Shown: one piece after another, positions 54,436 through 64,000 of the stretch
Layout: every line of letters begins with the position of its first letter
Numbering within the stretch: the stretch's first letter is position 1
Assembly: GCA_025667525.1 (NCBI GenBank)
Contig: CM046878.1
Coordinates: 93,077,237-93,141,236, forward strand
Direction: 5' to 3'
Length of the DNA stretch: 64,000 bases
Source: Glebionis coronaria
Taxonomy: Eukaryota; Streptophyta; Magnoliopsida; Asterales; Asteraceae
The notes under the pieces: model-generated
What the model was told of the DNA's origin: nothing
Seen by the model: the letters and a program-made list of their open reading frames with translations, nothing else
Database searches by the model: none
Program-made: the position numbers and the translations under genes

Positions 54436-57400
54436 TGATGAGACTGCTTTTATACATAGTCTCATCGTCCAATTCGGGCTTAAAATGCATTAAATATCAT
54501 TAAAAATACCAAATATATGCTCGTGTTTGTTGCTTGTGTATTTTAGGTACGGATATTGAGGAAATGGCAAAAGATCACAAGAATCATTCAATAACGAACA
54601 CGGGAAACGAAGCCGCACAATGAACCAGGCCCGAATCTGGAATTTCCAAAATGGACCTTGAAGAATTGAAGATTGGCAAGATTGGTCCCTCTACTATTGA
54701 AGACTTGGCAATTTATACCCTTGCAAATCTCAATTATTGCATTTGGGTCCCTAAATTATCAAGTATTTACAAGATCAGTCCTTGAAGAATGAGAAAAATG
54801 CATAAAATGTCCTTGTTTAAGTTTGTATACAATATGTGCCAAAAATGCCAAAAGCTGAAAGTTGTTATCAAAGGAAAAGTGGTTTGTTGCTGATTTTATA
54901 CAACATGAAGAAAACAAGAAACATGGGGGGGGCATTATTGCCAGACAGCTATACCTACACACCCACTCATGAGCTGACACCTCACATAACCCACCCATTT
55001 ACCCAAATACCCTACCCGTCCAACCCATTTACCCAAACCCAATATCCAAGTTTATTAAATAAACTCAGTCAAAGCACCCAGTCAACCCTTCCCACTTTCC
55101 CACCAAACAACATTTTTAAATTAAACTTTACCCAATTCGGATTAAACCCCCCCTTAATCACCCCCATAAACCCTAATTATCCCAGGTTTAATTAATCCCA
55201 AACCAAAGGGGTTTTACCCCAAATGCTCCAGATTACTAATCCAACGTTTTGTCACCACAACCCACATCCCAAACCAACACAAGACACACCCATGTGTCTT
55301 GTGGGACCCTCCCCTGCCCCGTCCCTTTCCCTCAAAACCCTAAAACAGACAAAACCAATGGTTGGATGTTACTACTTGGACCCCAAGGACAAATGAACGT
55401 CTATGATCAACAAACAAGAGCTGGCATCTTCACATGGAGCTTTTTGACCAAATTCAAGATAAAGACCCCAAGGGCAAATTCGGATTTTCAGTCATTAGGG
55501 TTTTCAGTTTATTATTTCTTTATTCAAGCTTCTAGTTAGTTCTATTAGTTAGTATAAATACATGGTGCATGTACCATGTATTCCTTGTTCCAGTTTTTAG
55601 GCTTTCACATTGTAATCCCTTTTTAATGATATAAAAGTTTGGTGTTTGTTTAAATCAGTTTAATTCCTTTTTATAATTATTAAAAGTTGTGTGTGTGTAG
55701 AAAGCCTAGCTGAGTTCCATTTTTAAATCGTGTAACACTTGTGTGTTTGAAATTTGAGTTTTCAGAAAAGGTTTCAAAAGGTTTTTAAGTTTTCAAAAAT
55801 CCAAGGTTCATGAAGTGAAAGTGGATTGAACCATTGGATTTCTGATAATTTATACTTGTTTTCAGAAGTACTTCATTGGTTTCAAGTTGTGAGAAAGGAT
55901 TTAAAAAGGTTTCAGAAAAATTAGATAATTGCATATTTTGTGCTTGTTCTTATTTTCTCTTAGCAGGTTCATTGGAGATTGTTTGTTCAAGGTTCTGCAT
56001 AGGCCCCAGCCTATTTTGAGGTGGTTAAGCAACCACTGAGGGACCTGGATGTAGGTCCCTCTTGGTAAAAAAATCTTTTTCCATTTTCATTTTTTAGTTA
56101 TTTGGTGTTTATGGATTATTGCATGAAAGTTGTTAGTTGATGGATGTTTTTGTTTAAATAGGCTCAATTAAGCTTTGTATGCATGTTTAGGACATAGGAA
56201 ATCAGTTTGGTTGGATTCTATAAAGATTTGCTTTGAAAAGTATCATTTTCAGTTTATAAAGGTGTGTTTGGATTAAGGCTTAAGTAGGGTTGATTGTTGT
56301 TAATCTTGGCTTGAATCTGTTTAAACACACTCTTAGGGTTGCTATTAGGTTGTAAGTGTCATTGCTTTTCAGTATTGTGGTAGTTTACACACATTTGTAT
56401 GCTTAAACTTTGGAAAAGTGGTCAAAATCAGAAACTGCCATTTGTGTTTAAATTTGTGTGAATTTGTGCCTTCATATTTGGATAATCTGTTAGAGTAGGG
56501 TTGTTTTAGGTTTGTGTATTGCTTGTTTGCTAGTTGGTTGACTTGTATGCATGTTTTGAGCCTTTGAAATCCAGTTGTGTGTCAAGTGAATCAGTAAACA
56601 CCCCCCAGTCCTACATTTAGTTTATCAGAAACTTTTGTGCCTATATTGTGCTTGATTTTGTGTGATACTTGAGCTTGTTTTGTGTTTGCTTGACTCCCTA
56701 CACTCCAGCTGAGTGTAGGGGTGCCCATTTGACCATCAAACATCCACAAAAAGCCATAATCAAGTCCTCTTGATCTTATTTCCACAAGTAAAGATAACTT
56801 CTTCCTTGTGTTCATAAAACTACTAGAACTGGGCACGATTTTGTTTCTAATTGGGATTGATCTTTGTTAAAATTGTATCAGATTCATGTTTTAGAGTAAG
56901 TAAGTGTTACTGTTTTGGTTTTTAAAGTTTTAAAAAAAGAAAAAAAATATAAAAAGCAAAAAGGACGTGGCCAGGACTCGAACCTGCGCCACTCCTCCCA
57001 CACACAAACGCGTTAACCATCTCTGCCCTAGGGTCTTTGACTGCTAAGTGTTCATTCCAATTTGTACTTAAGGATTGTTTGTTTTGTGACTTATTTAACA
57101 AACAGCTTATTAATAAGCTGTTTTCAGCTTATTCCTTTAAGTTTTTTTTCCTTTTAGCATTTTTCTATTGATATTTAATAGGTTAGGGACTTTTTGGTTT
57201 AAAAATATTATTTTTCCCGTAATTATTTAATTTACTAGGATTATTTTTAGTTTATATTTTAGAAAGTGATTAAAAAATAGGAAAAAGCATTTTAAAAATC
57301 TAAAAAATAGTTTTTAGGTTTTGATTTATATTTTTGAGGTTTACAGCCAAAAAAGCTTTCAAAAAGTCTTATTTTTGATTTTATAGGATTTTAGGGTTTT

Positions 57401-58231
57401 TAACCAACTTTAAAATTTAATATAAAATTATTAAAAAGGTTTTAGGAACTTTTAATTTCATTTTTGTCTTAGTTACATTATTTAGGATTTTTGGTAATTT
57501 TTTAGAATTTTTTTATAAACTTTGATTTTTTTATTATTTTATTATTATTTTATTATTGAAAATTGAAAATTAGTTTTTTCTACTTTTTTCATTTTTCCTA
57601 GATTGTAGACACATAATTAGGAATTTTTTAACTTTCCAAATATTTTTTTAGGCTTTTCAATTATTTTCTAGAATTAATTTAAGTTTTAATAGATTTTAAT
57701 AGTTTTTAAGTGTTTAAAAATAGTTTAATTTGGTTTTAAAATTTAAAAAAAATACTTTTTAGCTTAATTAGGTTATTTTTGAGGTTTACAAACTTTGAAA
57801 TCTTGTTTAGGGCTTTTTAATAATTAATTGTGATTTTTAGGGCTTTAATTAGCATTAAAAAGTCATTATCTAATTAATTAAAAGGTTTTAGCAAGTTTGG
57901 ATTTTTTGTAAACCCTTAGAATATTTTGTGGATTTTTAGTAATTTTTAGGTTAAAATTTTTATTTTTGCACTATTTACGGTTTTACGTTATCGCCTTTTT
58001 CGTCATAGTTTAATCCGTTTTCGTAACCGTCATTTTATTTCTCATTTCTATTTTCTTTTCTTTTCTTCTTCATAAAATCATCAATCATAATCAATTCTTA
58101 ACACAACACACTAGCCTCCTCGAGAACGAACTCACTTAGGGTCATTTACACACGGTTTTCCTAAATCGTCGTGCACGCTTGCCCTATTTTGTTGCTCTTT
58201 TCCCTAAAAGGGTATACAAATCACTACATCA
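54436..58231 (+). repeat. 3' LTR of TE11 (3796 bp)
   Basis: TGATGAGACTGC to CACTACATCA, followed by ATTGC. Near-identical to the left LTR up to 58136, then about 35% different over the last 95 bp. Small indels occur in T runs. It contains the second copies of the TATA hairpin and the tRNA-like relic. Confidence 0.94.
56963..57035 (-). other. tRNA-like relic in TE11 3' LTR
   Basis: Second copy of 47245-47317. One base in the T-arm flank differs (GCGC for GAGC in plus-strand reading GCGCCAC versus GAGCCAC). The T-arm loop TTCGAGT and the A-box-like part are unchanged. Confidence 0.6.
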
Positions 58232-58236
58232 ATTGC

Positions 58237-59169
58237 TAAAAGACTTTTCTTGAGAAGTATTTTCGACTTGACTTGAGTTAGCATTTCTCTCGGGTGAAAT
58301 GTTCTCTTGAATAGGAAACATGACTCGATCAACGGAGTGATAAGGTGAAGAGAGAAGAGATGGAAAGTCAATAAGGACTCTTCTAAGAAGACGAGAGAGA
58401 AGCATTCCGTAGGGAAGACTTGACTTAGACTCAAGAAGAACAAATCTAATTCTTCTAGCTATGAAAAATGCGAGATTGTAAGGAGTTGTAGTGGCAACAC
58501 AATACAACATATGTGCAAGGCAAGCGGGTACTAAGTCCCGATTCTCATCTAGACACATTGCATTTTCCCTAATGATTTCGGCCCAAGGGATCATGAAATC
58601 ATTAAGATCGCTAGTAAGTAATTCCCAAGGCGAGAGAGTTCGAACAACTCCTTGAAATTCACCAAGAATAGGATGTTAACGAGGATTAGAAATGACATGA
58701 ATGATGTCCGAAGACGATGGAAGCACAATCACATAGTGATCATCAATAGGGGCCGATTCTAAAGAGTCAATACTCCAAGCATCGGTGAATCGATATTGAC
58801 CATTAGATGGCACTCCAAGAATATCACCGAATTCTTCAAGAGTGTAAATAATGATTTTCCCCATTATGGAAAATCGTATAGATATACCATTATTGATGCC
58901 TATCAAGGTGAATGAGCTAAAGAACTCCATAAGAAACGAAGGAAATATATTGGCTCATCAATATCAAGAAGACAATCAAACCCAATAGACTCAAACATGA
59001 AGCGAATAAACTCATTTGCAAAATAGGAAAGAATGATGCGTCCTTCATGAAAACAACGATGTTCAAGAGACTTAGACGAGTTTTTATGAGAGTGAATCAA
59101 ATGAGTGTAAGGAGAAGAGGGCATGTATGCTCGTGTTCTTTCATGATCTTTTTGATATCTTGAAGACAT
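58237..59169 (-). pseudogene. Env-like ORF of TE10, N-terminal part, split by TE11
   Basis: ATG at 59169 (MSSRYQKDHERTRAYMPSS). The first 80 residues end with ILSYFANEFIRFMFESIGFD and a DEPIYF block. The frame then changes near 58945 and goes on with SFLMEFFSSFTLIGI, YTLEEFGDILGVPSNGQYRF and a long helical part (MIPWAEIIRENAMCL, ACLAHMLYCVATTTPYNLAFFIARRI, MLLSRLLRRVLIDF). A TAA at 58676-58678 interrupts it. The G-V-P-x-x-G block and the fold of Leu-rich helices resemble env-like or 'putative plant transposon' proteins found after pol in Sireviruses and Athila elements. I see no clear signal peptide; the TTPYNLAFFIA stretch is only weakly hydrophobic. Role in the element is unknown. Confidence 0.6.
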
Positions 59170-59178
59170 GACAAGTAC

Positions 59179-59666
59179 CTAAACAAGAAAATATATTTCC
59201 AATCACTCATATGAAAAATTAAAATCAACAAACAAAAAATATGAGAATGTGTTATATCAATTTCTTGACAAACATAGGATTGAATCCATATCATTCTCAT
59301 GTTCACAATGTGTCTATTCCATCATTAACCAAGAACACATGATCTATGTTAGATCAACAATGGATTAGAACATTGGTTTTTCAAAACAAGGTTTTTAGGT
59401 AAGCATTAACAATGTCATTACCTACTTGTTCATGGGTTCATCTCAAATCCATCTTTTAATCAAAATAATTAATCAAAATTCGGATTTGTCCTATAAGTGG
59501 GTTTTAGTGAAATCTTGATGAATATGAACCTAAGAAATTATAGTAAAATAACCATGTCAACCTACATTCCTATTAAGGTTTTAATTCAATTTCAATTTTA
59601 AAAATCCCCAATTATGAAAGGATGAACCCTAGAACGAAATAGATGAAATTGAAAGAAAATACTTAC
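59179..59666 (-). other. Possible leader intron of the env-like ORF
   Basis: On the minus strand a donor ATT/GTAAGTATTT lies at 59666 and a pyrimidine-rich acceptor TTTTCTTGTTTAG/G at 59179, ten bases before the ATG. The stretch between is T-rich, as plant introns are. Upstream is a CT-rich, leader-like sequence and then a palindrome module. This is a prediction from consensus only. Confidence 0.35.
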
Positions 59667-59862
59667 AATTAATTGATGTTAGATGAAGGATGAGTGAAAC
59701 CCACAACTTGAAATCAATTAATTTGAGTGATTGAAGGTTTTTGAAGCTTCAACAATGGTGGAAAAGATGAAACCCGTCGGCTGTGTGTTTTTGGGAGAGA
59801 GAGAGATAGTGGTTTGAAAAGGAATAAAATAATCAAACTGGCGCTCTGACTCAAGTTGCTGC

Positions 59863-59920
59863 CCGCGGTTCCTTATCGATAAGGTACCGCGGTTTGAACC
59901 GCCAGAGATAAAGAACCGCC
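59863..59920 (-). promoter_or_regulatory. Palindrome module upstream of the env-like ORF
   Basis: CCGCGGTTCCTTATCGATAAGG then TACCGCGG form near-perfect arms, followed by TTTGAACCGCC and AAGAACCGCC. It has the same design as the TE3 U3 module. It lies about 690 bp before the env-like ATG, or about 200 bp before the possible splice donor. No strong TATA follows; TTATTTTATT is the nearest candidate. Confidence 0.6.
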
Positions 59921-60285
59921 TACAGAGGCTGGTTTTTATCAATGAAAAACGCCAAATTTTAAAAAACCAAGTTTTTCTAAAACACTTAAAAATATATCAT
60001 GAGCCTTTTAGAATATCATTGGATCATCATAACACTAAGCAATATGCCTTAACGAAGGATTACGAGTTAAATCGAGATCGAAAAGAACTAAAACGGACAA
60101 ACGACTACTCGTAGCAAAACGGCAAAGTGGAGAGAAGTCAAGGGAAGTGAATCAAGACTAGGACCAATGCTCAAGGGATTAATGACAATCTTCAAATAGT
60201 GGTAACGAAGAGCTTGTGTCATATATAGTGGTTTAAGACGTGCCTTTCCAGTGAAACGTTAAACGGCTTTGGTAATGTGTAGGAT

Positions 60286-60612
60286 TGTAAATCTTTCTTA
60301 TGTTTTAGAGAGAGAAAGAGATAGAGAGATGGTGAGAACACACACACACTTAGAGAGAGAAAGTGAAAGAAAACACTTTTTCACTATGTGTAAAAATGAG
60401 GAACACACCACCCTCTCCATCTAAGGAGAGGGTTTATATACCCAAGCCCTTGTCATGGGCTTGGGCTCTTACATTTGGGCTGGCCTACACATGTTGTAGG
60501 CTAGGCTTGTTCTTGTTTAATAAATAAAGAAAGTTAACTAAACTACGAGCTATTACATGGACTATCGTTTGAGTGACCGATCCTTCTTTATACGTAAAAC
60601 GTATTTCCAACA
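60286..60612 (-). repeat. 3' LTR of TE12 (327 bp)
   Basis: On the minus strand TGTTGGAAATACG to GATTTACA. It has the same TATA region, CT-rich tract and palindromes as the TE2 LTR, with scattered substitutions. Confidence 0.88.
60410..60501 (-). promoter_or_regulatory. TATA box and three palindromes in TE12 LTR
   Basis: In plus-strand reading: ACCCTCTCC-6-GGAGAGGGT (60410-60433), TATATA at 60435-60440, CCCAAGCCC-7-GGGCTTGGG (about 60441-60465) and GCCTACA-5-TGTAGGC (60483-60501). The first lies between the TATA box and the expected cap site. Confidence 0.72.
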
Positions 60613-63455
60613 ATCTCCCCCTAAGGGAGGTCACTCCAAACAAGGGCGTTACCCAAGTTACAATAATTAAATAAACCTAGCATACTGTGCTTGTCTTGAG
60701 CTCGTAGTCTTCGTCTTTCTTTTCTTTTTCTTTTCTGGTGAACATGCTGATGTGATCTTTGATATCAATCTTTGAGCGTTAATCTCTTGCCTTGATCTCG
60801 TGCATCCATCACTTGTGATCTTTGCCTCTTCGTGACACCATGTCCCACATACTTATACCTTCGTAATTCTTGAAAGCTTCAGAGTTCGATACAACGGAAG
60901 ACTTAACTTTTAGGCTTTCTTGAATTAGATGAGGTATTAAGTGCATAAAGTATAAGCATGCGGGGACGACTTCTTCTCGGATTCCGCAACGCCACCGTCT
61001 TCAAATGCCGCAACATAAGTAGACACGAATGAAATGGCTTTGAACATTTCATTCTAAATCGGTAGCATTTTACCTCCGGTCGGTGAAGACCGTTGGACGA
61101 TATTAGATATCGTACCCGTGACGGATAGTTTCAATTAAGTAACTTCCTGACAGGATTTCGCGGGTAAACCCGTTCTCTTTATTCGACCGTCCAAAGCTGA
61201 CTGCGAACATAAAGAGTGAATCATTTAGATAATAATATCCGCATGATTTGAAGTCGTCAATTCATGTTCCTGGAACAAGTGAAATTCAATTAAGAACCGC
61301 ACCATCGTTGCTTTCCAGTTGTCACGAGCTTGATTCGTATAGAATCTTGCAAGTTACCTACCAAGTGCTGTTTGAGGTTAACACTAGAAGGATTTCCACT
61401 CATCACTGTGAACACTAAGGTATCACTCTGAGTGTTCTGGCAAGATCACTAATATATTGCGTAGAGGCCTGGAACGTGTTTGAATTCAGTTAAGAATTAA
61501 ACAGCTGTTGCTTTCCAGTTATCACAAGTTTGATTCATAAAGAATCGCACAAGTCACCTACCATGAGCTTTTTGATATTCGCTCAAGAAGGATTTCCATC
61601 TTCATTGTAAATACTTCCGTATTACTCGGATGTTCAGGCAAGATCATGAAGATTTTGCGTAGGACTCTTAAAATCTTTCTTACTTTTCACAGTGTGTGAA
61701 GAAGCAAGGAAATATGAAAGTGTGTCCTAATGAGATATTTGATGATCTCAAATGGCTCTAGACTCGATCGTGCATTTTGGATTTTAGTGATCGGAGGCTA
61801 GAGAGGAGTGCCACCTTTTCAATACCAATTTATTCGGAGTGAATAAATCAATAGATAATGTGTTGTCTCCGTGTGATTAAAACAAATACCTTTTGAGAGA
61901 TATCTGAGTTAGCTGGGATGGGTTGTGCATTGCATCACTGGGTCCATGATGTCTGTCTTCGATATCGAGAATCATTAAAATGATCTCAATAGCATATGTG
62001 TTGACCCGGTTTCTGCCTAAAGTTGTATGGAGGGCTTCTTTCTTTACACCCTTTATCTTTACAATTCTTTTTCATTCTTCAACCCCTTCAATGCTTACCA
62101 ATACGTCATAACTAGCACCTTGTTGTGATTGTTCCAGTGCTTCGGCATTCAGCTACGTTCACAATCTTTCTCCAACTTTCCTAAGGACTACTATTTCTAG
62201 CTATGGAATGTCCTTGGGAAGATTCCTCCGGTTCTGGAAGAATCATAGGACTTAACCTATCCTACCATCCTTATGTCACCACAATCTTCATCGTCGTGAA
62301 ATAAATGGGTTTTGGGTAAGTATAAATCACCATGAAATCCATTTTAGATATGCAAATCCGTTTTGCTCCCCCTTAACATATGCCACGATATTCGAAAACA
62401 TTTCGCACATGTCGGGATGAGCCAGCACATTAAGTCAAACCATTTGTGATAATATCCCATAATAAATCACATTTTATCCCCCATATTAAAAATATTAACC
62501 CAATCGATGTTTTTAATATCAATTGATTTAATGAAGTTTTAACAAAGGTTTTGGGAAGAAAAATGCAAGTCCATTTTATCTTCATGATATCAAACGTATG
62601 AGATATGATACTGATTTGTAACATGATTACATATTCACCATATTAGAAAAGAATTGACAAGGTTGGACCTGATAGATAAGAACATCATATGATAAGATCA
62701 AATGGTTCTTGTCAGCATATGTTGGTCGCCTCGTCATGTTGAAGTCATCTCTTGTCACTACGTGTACGATTGGTATTGTTGTCTTGACACCAACTTGTGA
62801 ACTTGGCACGTTCGGCATCGAAGATTCTGAATGCTTGACAATTGCTCCCCCTTAATTGTTGACCCGTGTTCTATCGAAAGAGCTGTAGTCGTCGGTTGAG
62901 TAGTCGCATCGTCGAGTATGTAGATACCAATTGTAGATTGCTATGGTTGTAGAGATGATAGCTTCATAAAAACAAGACTTCTCTTGTTTTAACAAATAAA
63001 TGCACTAAGGCGTACATAGATTTGTGTTAGACCAAGTTATAAAGTAAACTTGATCCCATACAAGGTTTTAAAGTAAACCTTGCCCGAGAAAATTAATTCC
63101 CGTTGTGAGGCAAAGCTTTCATAAGAAATACTTGACTTTAATATGAAAACCGGGTTGCAGTCAGAAATAACTACAAGCCATTTAGGCATGTTTTATGAAA
63201 TATTTACAACTTTTGTACGAACTCTATTTATGGCGCCGTGTCGATATTAATCAACATTTCTAAGGCCGTAAATATTATCGTACCAAAAGACATGCCTTTG
63301 AAAAATAAAGTAAAAATATTTTTGGATTTTTCTAGATTTTTCAATTTTTATGGTTTTTATATGGTTTTATATTTTTGTATTTTGCTTTTGTGGATTAAAA
63401 TGTAAACAATATATACAAATGATCACCAAGGATACGGAGAAAAGTTTTACCAAGA
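60613..63455 (-). other. Long 3' untranslated region of TE12
   Basis: Counterpart of TE2 7544-10400, with polypurine tracts in reverse at 60613-60624, about 62365-62375, 62478-62485 and 62842-62852, and the diverged 190 bp duplication near 61310-61690. I found no open frame shared with TE2, so conservation, if any, is not at protein level. Confidence 0.8.
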
Positions 63456-64000
63456 CTATTCTTTCGCTTCATCTGCTAGTTCCTTTAGAGTCTCAGGCGA
63501 GAAGGTTCTCATTCCCAGCTTGTCGGCCAAAAATTCAATTCGAGCGCGATCTAAAGCCTTCGTGAAAATATCCGCCAATTGATACTCAGATCGGACAAAG
63601 TAAAGCTCTATTACTCCATTTTCCAGTTGCTCCTTGATGAAATGGTAGCGAATGTCAATATGCTTTGACCGGGAGAATTGAACATTGTTGCAGCATAAGG
63701 CAATTGCACTTTTGTTGTCGCAGTACATCGGAATCTTGTTGAAACCTAGACCATAGTCGGTTAATTGTGATCTCATCCAAAGAATTTGAGCACAGCAACC
63801 GGACATAGCTATGTATTCTGCTTCCGTACTTGAAATTGCAGCGCTTTTCTGCCTTTTCGATGCCCAACTGATTAGTCGATCTCCTAGCAGTTGCAAAGTT
63901 CCACTCGTGCTACGCCTTGTATCTTGACAACCCGCGTGATCCGCATCTGCATATGCCATTAGTGCAATAGAAGAGTCCTTCGAATACCAAAGTCCCCGAT
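63456..64000 (-). CDS. pol: RNase H of TE12, C-terminal part, open to window edge
   Basis: Continues from outside. [89 protein letters not shown] and [16 protein letters not shown] follow without a stop until 63456-63458. The Asp and Glu residues expected for RNase H are present (ADAD, TEAEY, YCDNKS). TE2 carries stops at two places where this copy is open, so TE12 is the better preserved copy. RT is outside the window. Confidence 0.93.
   Translation of the reverse strand, partial: RGLWYSKDSSIALMAYADADHAGCQDTRRSTSGTLQLLGDRLISWASKRQKSAAISSTEAEYIAMSGCCAQILWMRSQLTDYGLGFNKIPMYCDNKSAIALCCNNVQFSRSKHIDIRYHFIKEQLENGVIELYFVRSEYQLADIFTKALDRARIEFLADKLGMRTFSPETLKELADEAKE

Larger units (their letters stand above)
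44716..58231 (+). mobile_element. TE11: Athila-like element with gag-protease but no RT or integrase (13.5 kb)
   Basis: Two LTRs of 3.8 kb, tRNA-Asp primer site, gag-protease frame (49277-52524), a 1.9 kb non-coding part, polypurine tract and a perfect duplication. No trace of RT, RNase H or integrase is present between the protease and the TTTAGTATGGGGG motif that follows pol in Athila/Tat elements. It therefore looks like a non-autonomous element of the TR-GAG kind (terminal repeats plus gag). LTRs are about 99% identical by eye over most of their length, so it is the youngest datable insertion here. Confidence 0.93.
39684..60285 (-). mobile_element. TE10: second Sirevirus-like element, 3' half, with TE11 inside
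   Basis: On the minus strand from the right: untranslated DNA next to TE12, a palindrome module (59863-59920), a possible leader intron, an env-like ORF (59169 down, split by TE11, ending 44579), then two modules each followed by an ORF (43999-43307 and 42632-42054), polypurine tracts (41465-41283) and the 3' LTR (41282-39684). Pol and the 5' end would lie to the right of TE12, outside. Its LTR is homologous to TE3's, but its 3' region is about 4 kb longer than TE3's even without TE11. Confidence 0.82.
60286..64000 (-). mobile_element. TE12: TE2-family copia element, 3' part, intact RNase H
   Basis: On the minus strand: RNase H (64000-63456), a 2.84 kb untranslated region, polypurine tract (60624-60613) and 3' LTR (60612-60286). 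It is homologous over its whole visible length to TE2 7000-10711 in reverse orientation. The five bases left of the LTR (AGGAT, 60281-60285) should be half of its duplication. Host DNA on its left is TE10. Confidence 0.9.

Overview
This 64 kb window looks like intergenic DNA of a flowering plant: nested LTR retrotransposons from end to end, with no host gene that I can support. The gag and pol wording of the Ty1/copia elements (the CPLTR repeats, 'EGLGHNLFSVGQ', 'WGPNV', coiled-coil gags) is, from memory, closest to elements common in Asteraceae such as Tanacetum or Lactuca. That taxonomic guess is inference. I label the elements TE1 to TE12 in window order.

Left stack (1-34854). TE5 (copia, minus) has its 5' LTR at 34336-34854 and is cut inside integrase at 30509 by TE3, a Sirevirus-like copia element on the plus strand whose 3' LTR ends there. 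TE3 carries two insertions. TE2 (copia, plus, ending 10711) sits in its gag, and TE1 (Athila/Tat-like gypsy, minus, 1-2520) sits inside TE2. TE4 (gypsy, minus, 12498-24840) sits in TE3's protease, with both 3.47 kb LTRs and the target duplication CGGTC. Removing TE4 rejoins the TE3 reading frame.

Middle (34855-39683). This part holds broken copia pieces: TE6 (minus) with a clean solo LTR (TE7, duplication ATTAT), the 3' end of a plus-strand copia (TE8), a 600 bp tandem repeat array, an unassigned stretch, and the 3' part of a minus-strand copia (TE9).

Right stack (39684-64000). TE10 is a second Sirevirus-like element, on the minus strand and inserted in TE9. It has a long 3' region with an env-like ORF and two proline-rich ORFs ending in an HG-x2-C-x-CC motif. 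TE11 (44716-58231, Athila-like, gag-protease but no RT or integrase) splits the env-like ORF, with duplication ATTGC. TE12 (copia, minus, same family as TE2) occupies the right edge.

The most interesting signals are regulatory rather than enzymatic. First, the palindrome TTCCTTATCGATAAGGAA with flanking GCGG/CCGC arms occurs in the U3 of both Sirevirus LTRs just upstream of the TATA box, again upstream of every accessory 3' ORF, and once in gag. Second, the TE2-type LTRs keep short palindromes around the TATA box whose arms change in a paired way between copies. Third, TE11's two LTRs are about 99% alike except for a sharply diverged last 95 bp.
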